41,443 bases of DNA from Candidatus Loosdrechtia aerotolerans. GTDB taxonomy: Bacteria > Planctomycetota > Brocadiia > Brocadiales > Brocadiaceae. The position numbers and the translations under genes are program-made. The notes below the pieces were generated by a model. That model was not told the DNA's origin and ran no database searches. It worked only from the letters and a program-made list of their open reading frames with translations. Below are positions 16,510 to 27,312 of this stretch, piece by piece. Numbering within the stretch: position 1 is the stretch's first letter; the number at the start of each line of letters is the position of its first letter. The DNA is taken from positions 1 to 41,443 of the forward strand of contig SOER01000028.1 in the NCBI GenBank assembly GCA_021646405.1, written 5' to 3'.

Positions 16510-19318
16510 TATACTTTGGCATACAATACCCGTTGATGCAGTAATACAGGAACTCGGTACCAATATCACAAGCGGACTGAGCAACAGTGAAGCCCAAAAA
16601 AGACTTGCAGAATACGGGTATAATCAACTGGAAGAAAAAAGGAAATTTTCTCCCTTTCTGCTTTTCTTAGGGCAATTTAACAGCTTTATTGTATGGGTAT
16701 TAATTGCAGCCGCCGTAGTTTCCGGGATTTTAAAAGAACTGGATGATGCCTTATCTATTATTGCAATCATTATTATCAATGCGATTATTGGGTTCATACA
16801 GGAATATCGTGCAGAAAGATCCCTTGCAGCTTTGCAAAAATTATCAACACCGTTTTCCAAGGTCAAACGCGACGGAGAGGTACATTCCATTCCCTCACGA
16901 GAAATTGTACCCGGCGATGTTATCCTGCTGGAAGCCGGCGACTATATCCCTGCTGACGGCAGGCTCTGTTCTGCTGTTAACCTGAGAACAGAAGAGGCAT
17001 CGCTTACCGGCGAATCAACACCTGTAGGGAAATCAGAAGAGCCGATCTCCAATCCCTCTTTACCTATTGGAGATAGGAAGAATATGGTATTTATGGGCAC
17101 TTCTGTCACGGGTGGTAAGGGTACCAGTGTTGTCGTATCGACAGGGATGGGTACAGAACTAGGAAAGATAGCAGGTCTTATTCAGACAGCAGGGAAGGAA
17201 GAGACCCCTCTTCAACGTAAACTTCAAGCCTTTGGGAAAAAGCTCGTATATTTATGCATGGGAATTGTAACCATCGTCTTTCTTTTAGAACTCTGGAGAA
17301 AAGATCCGCTTTTAGAATCATTTCTCGTTTCAGTAAGCCTTGCAGTCGCTGCTATTCCCGAAGGATTACCAGCTATAGTAACAATCTCTCTGGCGCTTGG
17401 TGTACAGCGTTTGGTAAAACACCATGCATTGATACGAAAACTGCATGCGCTGGAAACCCTCGGATGTACTACGGTCATCTGTTCAGATAAGACTGGTACA
17501 TTAACTCAAAACGAAATGACCCTTAAAAAGATATTTTCCGGTGGTAAAACTTTTGATATCTCAGGTTCAGGCTACACTCCTGAAGGAGAAATAACCCTGC
17601 ACAAAAAACCTGTCTCAGAGATTGACCGGCGAACGGTAAAATTCATCTTAGGAATTGGGACATTGTGCAGTAATGTATCACTAAAACAGGAGAATGCTAC
17701 CTGGAAAGTTATTGGCGACCCAACAGAAGGTGCTATTGTAAGTGCCGCTGTGAAAGCAGGTGTCTCAAAAGAGGCACTGGAAAGAGTAATGCCTCTCATA
17801 TCAGAGATTCCCTTCAGCTCGGAACGAAAGAAGATGTCTACGGTAAGAAATACGCCGCACTCCTTTACTTTGGTCTGTGAAAAAGGTGCACCGGATATTG
17901 TCCTAAAAGATTGTACAAAAATTTACATGAACGGAGAGATCAGGGCCATAACAAAGAAAGATAGCGAAATCATTCTCAAAAAAAACAACCAGATGGCCGG
18001 ATCTGCCCTGCGTGTGCTCGGCGTTGCATGTAAGACTCCCGGTCATAATTATGCTAAAATCGCACCCGACAGCATAGAAAAAGATATGACCTTTATCGGA
18101 TTATTAGCTATGATCGATCCTCCGCGGCCGGAGGTGAAAGATGCAGTTGCCATATGCCATACGGCAGGTATAATGACTGTTATGATTACCGGTGATCACA
18201 GGAATACAGCACAGGCAATCGGCAAGGAACTTGGTTTTTTCCGTGATAATTTTAAAATTATTGAGGGAACAGCATTAGATGAACTCTCTGATGATGAATT
18301 AGAAAAAAGGGTACCCGGAATATCTGTCTATGCACGAGTCTCTCCCGAACATAAACTCAGGATAGTAAAGGCGTGGAAAAAACATGGTGAGGTTGTGGCC
18401 ATGACTGGCGATGGCGTTAATGATGCCCCTGCAGTAAAAGAGGCTCATATCGGTATATCAATGGGTATTACCGGTACCGATGTTACGAAAGCCGCCTCTG
18501 ATATTATTGTGACTGATAACAACTTTGCCTCTATTGTTGCGGCAATAAGAGAAGGAAGAAGCATTTATGATAACATAAGGAAATCTATCCATTACCTGCT
18601 CTCCTGTAATGCAGGTGAAATATTAACCATGCTCTTTGCATCAATTCTCAACCTCCCCCTCCCCTTATTCCCTATTCAAATATTATGGATTAATCTGGCA
18701 ACCGATGGATTACCGGCACTGGCATTGAGTATCGATACGGTAGATCCCAATATCATGCAATCCCGGGCAAGAAGGTCAACTGAGCAGATTGTCGATAAAC
18801 GGCTTGGTAAACTGATCCTTTTTCAGGGTTTTCTTATAGCAGCAAGCACCCTTCTTGCCTATTTATTTATCCTTTATTCTACCAGTACGGTAACGTACGG
18901 TTACTTCAATATCTATTACTGGTTTATCAATGAAGTGATACCTTTTAAGTTAAGCGGCGATCTTTATAAGGCAAGAACCGTTGCTTTCTGCGTCATGGTT
19001 GTATCACAATTGTTCCATTCTTTTAACTGCAGAAGTGCAGAACGTTCATTGTTTTCGATCGGTATCTTTACCAATAAAAAACTCCTCCTGGCAACGGCAC
19101 TTTCATTATCCATACAGATCGCAATTATATACACACCGTATTTCCAGAGCATCTTTAAGGTAGTCCCTTTAACGTTTAATGAGTGGCTCATCATCTTTGG
19201 ATTCTCCTCGTTTCTATTTACCGTTATGGAAGGAATAAAATACGCTAGAAAGCATAGAGGAATAACCTTCTTATTCATGAACCGAAATATCTTCAAGAGG
19301 ACTGCTCATAATGATTGA
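16502..19318 (+). CDS. Ca2+-type (P2A) P-type ATPase, standard architecture
   Basis: Cation pump of 938 aa. The order is an N-terminal cation-ATPase domain, actuator domain with TGES (169-172), M4 motif PEGLP (286-290), phosphorylation motif DKTGTLT with D329, hinge TGDGVNDAP, and a C-terminal six-helix membrane module. M5 has N and E in [10 protein letters not shown], and M6 has N, T and D in [11 protein letters not shown]. These correspond to the SERCA calcium ligands, so Ca2+ export (possibly Mn2+) is the best guess. The M8 glutamate of SERCA is glutamine here, as in other bacterial members. The gene overlaps the methyltransferase by 8 bp and the next ATPase by 8 bp. Confidence 0.95.
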   Translation: MANILWHTIPVDAVIQELGTNITSGLSNSEAQKRLAEYGYNQLEEKRKFSPFLLFLGQFNSFIVWVLIAAAVVSGILKELDDALSIIAIIIINAIIGFIQEYRAERSLAALQKLSTPFSKVKRDGEVHSIPSREIVPGDVILLEAGDYIPADGRLCSAVNLRTEEASLTGESTPVGKSEEPISNPSLPIGDRKNMVFMGTSVTGGKGTSVVVSTGMGTELGKIAGLIQTAGKEETPLQRKLQAFGKKLVYLCMGIVTIVFLLELWRKDPLLESFLVSVSLAVAAIPEGLPAIVTISLALGVQRLVKHHALIRKLHALETLGCTTVICSDKTGTLTQNEMTLKKIFSGGKTFDISGSGYTPEGEITLHKKPVSEIDRRTVKFILGIGTLCSNVSLKQENATWKVIGDPTEGAIVSAAVKAGVSKEALERVMPLISEIPFSSERKKMSTVRNTPHSFTLVCEKGAPDIVLKDCTKIYMNGEIRAITKKDSEIILKKNNQMAGSALRVLGVACKTPGHNYAKIAPDSIEKDMTFIGLLAMIDPPRPEVKDAVAICHTAGIMTVMITGDHRNTAQAIGKELGFFRDNFKIIEGTALDELSDDELEKRVPGISVYARVSPEHKLRIVKAWKKHGEVVAMTGDGVNDAPAVKEAHIGISMGITGTDVTKAASDIIVTDNNFASIVAAIREGRSIYDNIRKSIHYLLSCNAGEILTMLFASILNLPLPLFPIQILWINLATDGLPALALSIDTVDPNIMQSRARRSTEQIVDKRLGKLILFQGFLIAASTLLAYLFILYSTSTVTYGYFNIYYWFINEVIPFKLSGDLYKARTVAFCVMVVSQLFHSFNCRSAERSLFSIGIFTNKKLLLATALSLSIQIAIIYTPYFQSIFKVVPLTFNEWLIIFGFSSFLFTVMEGIKYARKHRGITFLFMNRNIFKRTAHND

Positions 19319-22300
19319 TACATCATGGCATACGCTCCAGACTGACGAGGTTATAAGATCCCTTGATACCAATATCAATACCGGACTTACTGAAACAGAG
19401 GTCAAAAACAGAATTAATGAGTATGGATATAATCAACTGGAAGAAAAAAGAAAGTTTTCTCCCATTACGCTTTTCTTAGAGCAATTTAACAGTTTTATTG
19501 TATGGGTATTGATTGGTGCTGCTGCGGTTTCCGGAGCCTTGAGAGAACTGGATGATGCATTAGCTATTATCGCAATTGTCATTATCAATTCGATTATTGG
19601 TTTTATTCAGGAATACCGTGCAGAAAAATCCATTGCAGCCCTGCAAAAAATGTCAGCACCATTCTCAAAAGTACTGCGAAATGGCGAAATGAATTCCATC
19701 CCTTCCCGGAAAATCGTACCAGGTGATATTATTCTCCTGGAAGCAGGTGATAATATCCCCGCAGATGCCCGGTTATATTCTTCCTTTAATCTGATGACCC
19801 AGGAAGCCTCACTTACGGGTGAGTCAACACCCGTAACCAAATCAACAGAACCAGTCCAGGATCCGTCGCTACCGGTCGGCGACAGGGAAAATATGGTATT
19901 TATGGGAACCTCGGTAACCAACGGCAAGGGCACAGCTATTGTCGTATCAACCGGAATGCATACTGAACTGGGAAAGATTGCAGGGCTTATTCAAGAGGCA
20001 GGAAAGGAAGTAACCCCGCTCCAACTGAGACTACAAGCATTTGGGAAAAAAATAGTTTACCTCTGTTTAGGAATCGTAACGGTTGTCTTTCTTTTAGAAA
20101 TTTTGAGAAAGGGGCTGGAAAAAGATCCGCTTCTTGAAGCGTTTCTCATATCAGTCAGCCTTGCTGTTGCAGCAATTCCGGAAGGATTACCCGCCGTAGT
20201 AACGATAGCATTGGCACTGGGCGTACAGCGTATGGTAAAACGGAACGTTCTGATTCGAAAATTACCTGCAGTGGAAACATTAGGCTGTGCCAATGTTATC
20301 TGTACGGATAAAACAGGTACCCTGACACAAAATGAGATGACGGTCAAAAAGATATATACCAATGGCAAAACCTTTGATGTCTCGGGTATTGGTTATGCTC
20401 CGGAAGGGGATTTTTCCTACCAGAGCATGCCTCCCTCAGAAACTGATTCTGAAGCACTGAAAAAAACTCTTGAAGTTGCTGCCCTATGCAATAATGCCCA
20501 TCTTATAAAAGAAGATAACACATGGAAAATTATTGGTGATCCTACAGAAGGAGCCCTTATCAGCGCTGCCGCAAAGGCAGATATTTTTAAGGAAACGATC
20601 GAAAAGGAATTCCCCCTTATCTCAGAAATCCCCTTTGATTCTGAAAGAAAAAAGATGTCAACAGTACGGGGATTACCTTCTGCGTTCCAGGTTTTTGAAA
20701 AAGGGGCACCGGATGTTATTCTTAAAGATTGTACAAAAATCTCTATTAACGGAGAAGTAAGAGATTTAACAGACGGTGACCGAAGGGATATCCTGAATGA
20801 AAACAACAAAATGACAGAGTCCGCCTTACGTGTACTTGGTGTTGCTTTTAAACCAATTGACCATAAACCTGCAAAACCAATATCCGAAACAGTTGAAAAG
20901 GATATGATATTTGCCGGATTATTGGCCATGATTGATCCTCCAAGACCGGAGGTTAAGGAGTCTGTCGCTACTTGTCGGAAGGCGTGTATAATGACCGTTA
21001 TGATTACCGGAGATCACAAGAATACCGCACGTGCAATTGGAGAGGAACTGGGCATTCTAAGGAAAAAATTAAAGGCCATCGACGGTATGGAACTCAATAC
21101 CCTTTCCGATGAAGCCTTAAAGGAAGAAGTAAAAAAGATAGCAGTATATGCGCGGGTTTCTCCGGAACATAAACTCCGAATTGTGCGGGCGTGGAAAAAA
21201 CAAGGTGCTGTTGTCTCTATGACAGGGGACGGAGTAAATGATGCCCCTGCAGTAAAAGAGGCTAACATTGGTATCTCGATGGGTATTACCGGTACCGATG
21301 TTACGAAAGAGGCCTCTGATATGATTATTACCGATGATAATTTTGCATCCATTGTATCAGCCGTTGAAGAGGGAAGAGGCATTTATGATAACATAAAAAA
21401 AACAATCCATTACTTACTTTCCTGTAATGCGGGAGAGATACTTACCATGCTCTTTGCATCAGTCCTTAATCTCCCCCTCCCCTTATTCCCCATACAAATA
21501 CTATGGATGAATATTGCAACTGATGGATTGCCAGCGCTAGCATTGGGTGTCGATACCGTGGATCCTCATATAATGGAAAAACCAGCCAGGAGGTCAACTG
21601 AACGGATCATCGATAAATCACTTGGTAAACTCATCCTGCTGCAAGGCTTTCTTATAACGGTAAGCACCCTTCTGGCGTATATGTTCACTCTATGTGATGT
21701 AGGCAACATACAACCGGGCAATCTCTTTCATTGGTTTACGAATGAGTTAATATCCGGCTGTTTCAGTGGCACGTTCCCCGGCGATCTTGCAAAGGCAAGG
21801 ACAATTGCATTCTCTGTTATGGTTATATCGCAGTTATTTCAATCATTTAATTGTAGAAACGCAACACGTTCACTATTTGAGGTCGGGGTGTTTACCAACA
21901 AAAAACTTATCCTGGCCGCTTTTTTTTCACTTATCCTGCAGATAAGCATTATCTATATCCCCTATACGAATGGTATTTTTAAAGTAGTTACGCTGGAATT
22001 GCAAGACTGGATTGTTATTTTCGGGTTTTCATCTCTTACATTTTTTGTTATGGAGATAATAAAATATTTTATAAGAAGGACTGAGATACCCCGGGGTATC
22101 GAGGCTGTTGAGATAACAAAAACTGCCGTTCGCGAGGTAAGGCCCCTCTACGATATCGTAAAAAAGCCCGTTCATTATCTACTTTCATGCAATTTCGGAG
22201 AGATTCTGGCAACACTCTTTGCATTCATTTTCAGATTTCCTATACCACTGTCCCCTTTACAAATAGTATGGACAAGTACCGTAACAGATATATTACCGGC

Positions 22301-22838
22301 ACTGGCATTGGGTGCAGATACGATAGATCCTTCTACGGTCCATAGGGTAACCGGAAGATCAGAAAAACAATTCCTCACGAAAAGTTTTATTACCTTAATC
22401 CTCGTTCAGGGTTTCCTGATAGCTTTAAGTACCCTTCTGGCTTATTTCTTCATTTTATATGGAGGCAGCGCCATATTTCTCACTCTCTATGATAATTGGT
22501 TTACCGACAGGGTAATACCATATGAATTGCAAGGAGATATCACACATGCAAGAACCATTGCTTTTTCCGTAATGGTAATTGCGCAGCTATTCCATTCATT
22601 TAACTGTAGAAGTGTGTGGTATTCGGTATTTACAATCGGTGTTTTTACCAATAAACTACTTCTCCTGGCAACTATGTTTTCTTTAGCCCTGCACGTTGCT
22701 ATCCTCTACACCTCTTATACCCGGGATATTTTTCATGTGATACCTTTAGGGTTCTACGACTGGATTATTGTCTTTGGATTCTCTTCGCTCACACTTATTG
22801 TTATGGAGATAATAAAATCCCTGACGAGGAGGGAATAG
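19311..22838 (+). CDS. Ca2+-type P-type ATPase with duplicated C-terminal membrane module
   Basis: Residues 1-920 parallel the upstream pump: TGES (169-172), PEGLP (290-294), D333 in [16 protein letters not shown] (638-646), M5 ligands N706 and E709, and M6 ligands N734, T737 and D738. After a linker of about 30 residues (918-946) the whole M5-M10 module occurs again (about 947-1172, offset 255 residues), giving 1175 aa where the family has about 900. In the second module N961, E964, T992 and D993 are kept, but N734's counterpart is S989 and the glycine after the M6 aspartate is isoleucine. The extra module has no ATPase head of its own. The frame is continuous, with family-like substitutions throughout, so this is not an assembly join of two identical copies. 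Confidence 0.93.
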   Translation: MIDTSWHTLQTDEVIRSLDTNINTGLTETEVKNRINEYGYNQLEEKRKFSPITLFLEQFNSFIVWVLIGAAAVSGALRELDDALAIIAIVIINSIIGFIQEYRAEKSIAALQKMSAPFSKVLRNGEMNSIPSRKIVPGDIILLEAGDNIPADARLYSSFNLMTQEASLTGESTPVTKSTEPVQDPSLPVGDRENMVFMGTSVTNGKGTAIVVSTGMHTELGKIAGLIQEAGKEVTPLQLRLQAFGKKIVYLCLGIVTVVFLLEILRKGLEKDPLLEAFLISVSLAVAAIPEGLPAVVTIALALGVQRMVKRNVLIRKLPAVETLGCANVICTDKTGTLTQNEMTVKKIYTNGKTFDVSGIGYAPEGDFSYQSMPPSETDSEALKKTLEVAALCNNAHLIKEDNTWKIIGDPTEGALISAAAKADIFKETIEKEFPLISEIPFDSERKKMSTVRGLPSAFQVFEKGAPDVILKDCTKISINGEVRDLTDGDRRDILNENNKMTESALRVLGVAFKPIDHKPAKPISETVEKDMIFAGLLAMIDPPRPEVKESVATCRKACIMTVMITGDHKNTARAIGEELGILRKKLKAIDGMELNTLSDEALKEEVKKIAVYARVSPEHKLRIVRAWKKQGAVVSMTGDGVNDAPAVKEANIGISMGITGTDVTKEASDMIITDDNFASIVSAVEEGRGIYDNIKKTIHYLLSCNAGEILTMLFASVLNLPLPLFPIQILWMNIATDGLPALALGVDTVDPHIMEKPARRSTERIIDKSLGKLILLQGFLITVSTLLAYMFTLCDVGNIQPGNLFHWFTNELISGCFSGTFPGDLAKARTIAFSVMVISQLFQSFNCRNATRSLFEVGVFTNKKLILAAFFSLILQISIIYIPYTNGIFKVVTLELQDWIVIFGFSSLTFFVMEIIKYFIRRTEIPRGIEAVEITKTAVREVRPLYDIVKKPVHYLLSCNFGEILATLFAFIFRFPIPLSPLQIVWTSTVTDILPALALGADTIDPSTVHRVTGRSEKQFLTKSFITLILVQGFLIALSTLLAYFFILYGGSAIFLTLYDNWFTDRVIPYELQGDITHARTIAFSVMVIAQLFHSFNCRSVWYSVFTIGVFTNKLLLLATMFSLALHVAILYTSYTRDIFHVIPLGFYDWIIVFGFSSLTLIVMEIIKSLTRRE

Positions 22839-22972
22839 ATTTTAGAAAATAAGGCATTTTCTGTGGAATGTTCTTTGTTTAAGGTATATGATGGCAGAAT
22901 AAAAGTACTGATTGCATACCATTGTAGTAAAACCTGGAGCCAGGTTTAGCATACGAAAAGGAGGTCTTCATA

Positions 22973-24472
22973 ATGAAACAAGCACTTACGTATACATTTT
23001 TTCTCATCTCATTGTTTCTACCTGTTACGTCAATACTGGCTGAAGAAGAACAACCAATAACCAAACCGGTTCCTCTCAGCGAAGAGACGCAAGTATGCAT
23101 ATTATGTCACAGAAATTACACCCCGGGGATAGTAGAGGATTGGCTGAACAGCCGTCACGCAAAAATCACCCCTGATGCAGCGCTTGAAAAACCTGAATTG
23201 GAAAGAAGAATTTCAAATGACAGCGTGCCGGAGCCCTTACGCTCGGTAGCTGTTGGTTGTTATGAGTGTCATACCAGAAATCCATCTGCCCACGAAGATA
23301 ATTTTGAGCATTTTGGATTTAACATCAATGTAATTGTTTCCCCCAACGATTGTAAAACCTGTCATCCTGTTGAAGTAAATGAGTACTCTGTAAGCAAAAA
23401 GGCCTATGCACTGGAAAATCTTCAGAAAAATCCCCTCTACCATAGTTTTGTTGAAACGATTATGGGTTTAAAGGAAGTAAAAGGTACTGAGATTACCCAT
23501 TTGCCGGCTTCAGAAAGCTCAAAGGCAGAAGCGTGTTATGCATGTCATGGTACAAGGATTACGGTCGACGGAATGAAAACGATATCTACCGAGACAGGAG
23601 ATATTCTGGTTCCAAACCTCTTAAACTGGCCAAATCACGGAGTAGGAAGGATCAATCCGGACGGAAGCCGGGGATCGTGCACCCCCTGCCATCCCAGGCA
23701 TAGTTTTTCAATTGAAGTAGCAAGAAAACCCTACACCTGTTCTCAATGTCATCTCGAACCGGATGTGCCTGCATTCGAGGTCTACCGGGAGAGCAAACAT
23801 GGGAACATCTTCTTCTCAAGCGGTCATGAATGGAATTGGGACCCCGTTCCCTGGATAATTGGAAAGGATTTTAAGGTTCCTACCTGTGCTACGTGCCATA
23901 ACAGTCTCTTAGTTACCCCTGCCGGTAAAACAGTTGTACAGAGAACCCATGATTTTGGTGCAAGATTATGGGTCCGAATCTTTGGTTTTGTCTACTCCCA
24001 TCCTCAACCAAAAGACGGAAGAACCTATCTCATTAAGAATAAAGACGGATTGGCTCTCCCCACGGCCTTTGATGGTGAGCCAGCCTCTGAGTATCTCATT
24101 GATGAAAATGAACAGGTGCGCCGGAAAACTGAAATGAAAAAGATATGTAAGAACTGCCATAATACCGACTGGGCCGATAAATACTATACGAAGTTTGAGA
24201 CTACCCTCAACGAAACAGATAAGATGGTCTTATCCTCCACAAAATTAATGTTCAAGGCCTGGAAAGAAGGATGGGCGGATATATCAAATCCCTTTGATGA
24301 AATGATTGAGCATAAATGGATGACTCAGTGGTTTTTCTATGCTAATTCTATTCGATTTGCATCGGCCATGTCAGGCCCTGACTATGCAACATTCAAAAAC
24401 GGCTGGTGGGAATTAACAACAAATTTATATGAACTGCAAGACTTGGTCCAGAGCAAAGAAAGCAAGGAATGA
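22973..24472 (+). CDS. Octaheme cytochrome c of the hydroxylamine oxidoreductase family
   Basis: Exported multihaem enzyme of 499 aa: signal peptide 1-23 (cut near SILA/EEE) and exactly eight CxxCH haem sites starting at C42, C96, C127, C188, C236, C256, C305 and C392. Similarity to HAO is clear around LNWPNHGVGRINPDGSRG and HSFSIEVARKPYTCSQCH. The fourth haem (C188) corresponds to the catalytic haem. HAO-like proteins oxidise hydroxylamine or NO, or reduce nitrite, depending on whether a C-terminal tyrosine cross-links the haem. Y471 (GPDY) lies in the region where such a tyrosine would be sought, but I cannot align it here. No membrane anchor is present. A strong AAGGAGG site precedes the ATG. 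It stands 134 bp after the ATPase gene with no electron-carrier gene beside it. Confidence 0.92.
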   Translation: MKQALTYTFFLISLFLPVTSILAEEEQPITKPVPLSEETQVCILCHRNYTPGIVEDWLNSRHAKITPDAALEKPELERRISNDSVPEPLRSVAVGCYECHTRNPSAHEDNFEHFGFNINVIVSPNDCKTCHPVEVNEYSVSKKAYALENLQKNPLYHSFVETIMGLKEVKGTEITHLPASESSKAEACYACHGTRITVDGMKTISTETGDILVPNLLNWPNHGVGRINPDGSRGSCTPCHPRHSFSIEVARKPYTCSQCHLEPDVPAFEVYRESKHGNIFFSSGHEWNWDPVPWIIGKDFKVPTCATCHNSLLVTPAGKTVVQRTHDFGARLWVRIFGFVYSHPQPKDGRTYLIKNKDGLALPTAFDGEPASEYLIDENEQVRRKTEMKKICKNCHNTDWADKYYTKFETTLNETDKMVLSSTKLMFKAWKEGWADISNPFDEMIEHKWMTQWFFYANSIRFASAMSGPDYATFKNGWWELTTNLYELQDLVQSKESKE

Positions 24473-25104
24473 AGGATAGATAAAAATGCAGGTATTCAGA
24501 ACGGTTCTCAGGGAATACCTTAAAATACAATCCTTTTAAATCCCCGGTATTTCTAATAATTTTTCTGTCCCCCCCTATGTTTTGGCATGTATTTTTCTGG
24601 TGAATATATGCAGAAAGATAGCAGTATACCGGTACGGTTTATCTGGGTATAGAGGAGGTTACGTCCCGTTTGGAATACAATCTTGTTATAGTAATTAAAA
24701 AATAAAGCCGAATACCATGAACCAGAATTAATTTCATTGGCACGGATGAACTCGTCTGTCCGTGCCACCCTGTCTCAGTGATGACTGGTTTCACCACGTA
24801 AATACTATAACCTCATCATAATTCACACGCAGTAATTGCACGGATCCCATTCAAAGAACCAACTATACTATGTTTTAAACTAACACACAATTTAAAGAAT
24901 TCGTATCAGTTTATGAAAAATACCCCGATTTATGCAACAATTTTTCCAATTTCGCAGGGCCTATCTCCTTCTTAAAAATCTCTTTCTTTTTGGACTGCTG
25001 AACGCAAAACCAAAACATCTGCCGGTTTTTATTCCTTATTACTTTTTCGTCTTAAAGAACGATTTCCTATAATCTTGAGTTTTTTACCGTAAGACTTTTT
25101 GTGT
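24473..25104. other. 632-bp intergenic region with one hairpin
   Basis: This gap separates the plus-strand HAO-like gene from the minus-strand flippase. The clearest structure is TGGCACGGA/TCCGTGCCA (24738-24746, 24759-24767), a 9-bp stem with a 12-base loop. It lacks a following T-run, so it is not a classic terminator. No coding potential is convincing. Confidence 0.5.
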
Positions 25105-26403
25105 TTAATCCACATTTTGAAATGTTACAACACCGCTACTGATTTGTTTAAAAGTATAAATAGAAAGAAATCCTAAATTACTCATATTTATTATGAACAT
25201 TATGATGGCTGGAGCAATAACACCAAGAAGAGGTATGAGAATATAACACCCAAAAATCATCGCGAGTAAGCTTACAATATCAACCATGGCTATTATATAT
25301 GGTTTATTGATAGAGTGTAATGCAACCTGGATAGTTGTGATAATAATAAGTACTGTATAACCTAACAAAAACCAATTGAAAACAGGAACTGAACCAAGAT
25401 ATCGCGGGCCAAAAAAGAAATGTATAAGAGAATGAGAGAAAAACAGGAAGGGAATAATAAATATTCCAAGGCCGAATGAGACTTTTAAAGAGCCTTTTAT
25501 ATATCTCTTGAATTCTGTTATTTCTCTGAATCTTGAAACTTTCGGCAACAGTACAGAATATAACGAATAAATAACTATTGGGAAGATATAGGCAAGATTC
25601 AGCGCTAATCCGTAAATACCCGTTGCTTCATAACCGAGTGTCCTTGAGATCATAAATATACCAACATAAGGAAGTGTTAAATTACAAATATTACTAATAA
25701 ACATCCATTTACTATAAGAGAAAAGCTGACGGAAGAGATTTTTTATGGGTTTTTTTTCTGAGAAAAGTTCGTAATGAGTTTTTTGAAATCCAAGTGTTAT
25801 GCCTAACAGTGGCATAAAAGCAAAAATTGCAACAGCAGTGAAAGCGCTCATTTTCAAATAGAAAGTTAAAAGGACTACCACGCATAGCTTACTGAAGTCA
25901 ACGAAAAGCTGTAAGATGACAGATTTCCTGAATAATTGGTATGCATGTAAAACTGATTTGAAATTGTTTAGTATTGAAATAATTAAACCACCAAACGCTG
26001 CTAATTTTAAAAGCGAAGTTAAGTTCGATTGGTGAAATATTTTTGTAGATAACGCATCAGCCGTACTGAACAATACTGCTGCAATAAGTGAACTTATGAT
26101 GATCCTCGCAAGAAATATTGTTCTGAATACATAATTAGCCTCAGCCTTTTTCTTCATAACCAGGTAAGATGATGTAAACTTTATCATGGTAGTGTCCATG
26201 CCAAGACTTGATAAACGCGAGGTTATGAGTATGACCGATATCGCCATATTGAAAAGTCCAAAATCATTAACAGTCAGTTCCCTGGAGACTATTAACACTG
26301 CTAAGAATCCCATTCCAGCTCCAAAGATATTTCCAATAAAGACCAGGGAAAGATGTTGTATGAGTTGAGATTTTACAATATCTATTATGTTTGATATGTT
26401 CAT
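25105..26403 (-). CDS. Wzx-like polysaccharide flippase
   Basis: Integral membrane protein of 432 aa, with about twelve hydrophobic helices and little else, in the MOP/MATE-like polysaccharide export group. Family-like features are the N-terminal GNIFGAGMGFLAVLIVSREL with a DFGLFNMAISV follow-on, and a YEATGIYGLALNLAYIF segment half-way. It should flip lipid-linked glycan units across the cytoplasmic membrane. A GG-N10-GC sigma-54-type promoter candidate lies 60-77 bp upstream (26463-26480), and a paired enhancer-like site lies about 270-315 bp upstream. It belongs with the glycosyltransferases downstream on the other strand. Confidence 0.87.
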   Translation of the reverse strand: MNISNIIDIVKSQLIQHLSLVFIGNIFGAGMGFLAVLIVSRELTVNDFGLFNMAISVILITSRLSSLGMDTTMIKFTSSYLVMKKKAEANYVFRTIFLARIIISSLIAAVLFSTADALSTKIFHQSNLTSLLKLAAFGGLIISILNNFKSVLHAYQLFRKSVILQLFVDFSKLCVVVLLTFYLKMSAFTAVAIFAFMPLLGITLGFQKTHYELFSEKKPIKNLFRQLFSYSKWMFISNICNLTLPYVGIFMISRTLGYEATGIYGLALNLAYIFPIVIYSLYSVLLPKVSRFREITEFKRYIKGSLKVSFGLGIFIIPFLFFSHSLIHFFFGPRYLGSVPVFNWFLLGYTVLIIITTIQVALHSINKPYIIAMVDIVSLLAMIFGCYILIPLLGVIAPAIIMFIINMSNLGFLSIYTFKQISSGVVTFQNVD

Positions 26404-26462
26404 TAAATACGTGTGAATAAAAACTTTTACGACCGTTTTTGGGTAGTTACACCAGGGTAATG

Positions 26463-26480
26463 CAGCAAAGGATTTACCGT
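26463..26480 (-). promoter_or_regulatory. Candidate sigma-54 promoter for the flippase gene
   Basis: On the minus strand ACGGTAAATCCTTTGCTGC has the invariant GG-N10-GC spacing (GG at 26478-26477, GC at 26466-26465) and a perfect -12 box TTGCT. The -24 box is weak (CGGTAA against TGGCAC). Transcription would begin near 26453, about 50 bp before the flippase ATG. The nearby enhancer-like pair supports the call. Without it the match alone would be weak. Confidence 0.35.
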
Positions 26481-26671
26481 TCTAACTTTACTTTTAAAAC
26501 AGTCAAAATTTAATTTCCTATTCCACAGCAAAGAAGCCTATCAATATTTCTTCTCGTGCTCCTTGGTGACAAATCCATCCACTTATCTGCCTTACAGAAC
26601 AAGATCTTTTTACTATCGATAAAGAATTAATATTCTTTTTATTTATGAATATTCCCATTATATAACCTCCG

Positions 26672-26718
26672 TGTGCCATGTCACACTTCGCAGCGCTACA
26701 TGAATGTGACATGCCACA
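26672..26718. promoter_or_regulatory. Second copy of the tandem palindromic operator/enhancer-like sites
   Basis: TGTGCCATGTCACA (26672-26685) and TGTGACATGCCACA (26705-26718) are inverted copies of each other at 13 of 14 positions, with centres 33 bp apart. The arms match those at 2717-2764 closely: consensus TGTGnCAyGTCACA when oriented alike. Two independent occurrences with the same arm sequence and about three-turn spacing make a regulator-binding pair likely. It lies about 270 bp upstream of the flippase start and 150 bp upstream of the IS630 remnant. Confidence 0.55.
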
Positions 26719-26865
26719 TATACATGAGAGAGTTACTCTATTATCATGAGCGATAAGAATAGCTCGGAAAATAATTTTCCTTTAATCTCCTTTAAGAACA
26801 TGAATTGAGAGGCTCTAGTATTCCGCATAATTTATTATAATCAACTTATCGAGAGGATAGAATGA

Positions 26866-27312
26866 ATGAAAGGCAAACGAATAGTTGTCAGGGATGCAGA
26901 ACAAATAAAAGTCTTGGTAAATAAAGAAAGAAATACTTTAATAAGGACGAAATTAGTATTTTTGAACTTCTTGGCAAATTTCCACAGAGAACTTGATAAA
27001 ATTTGTGAGATATTTGGGATCGCAGAATCTACAGGATATCTCTGGGTAAGACAATGGAATGAAGAAGGATACGAGGGAATAAAAAGCAAAGGGAAGAGAA
27101 CGGGCAGACCGTCTTTTCTTCCTGAAGACAATATGAAGAAACTGAATGAACTCCTCAAAGAAAAGCCCTACTGGACGACAAAAGAAGTCAGAGAACTTAT
27201 TGCATCGAAGTTCGAGGTAACGTATTCAGAAGACCAGGTGGTAAGGATTTTAAGAGACAAATTGAAAATATGCTTTTCAAAACCTCATTCCTTATACTAT
27301 AAAACCAAATGA
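26866..27312 (+). mobile_element. IS630-family transposase N-terminal (HTH) part, remnant
   Basis: The 148-aa frame encodes the DNA-binding half of an IS630-type transposase: a first helix-turn-helix with ICEIFGIAESTGYLWVRQWNEEG, a GRPSFLPEDN linker, and a second winged helix with KEKPYWTTKEVRELIASKF and YSEDQVVRILRDK. The catalytic DDE half is absent, and none of its motifs appears in the following 570 bp. It is therefore either an isolated orfA that has lost its partner or a decayed insertion sequence. A GAGAGGA site precedes two overlapping ATGs (26862 and 26866); the second gives this frame. It sits inside the glycan region, next to broken genes. Confidence 0.75.

Noticed and set aside
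26518-26712. 64-aa minus-strand open frame upstream of the flippase
   Set aside because: It starts inside the paired operator motif, has no similarity I recognise, and overlaps the candidate promoter region.
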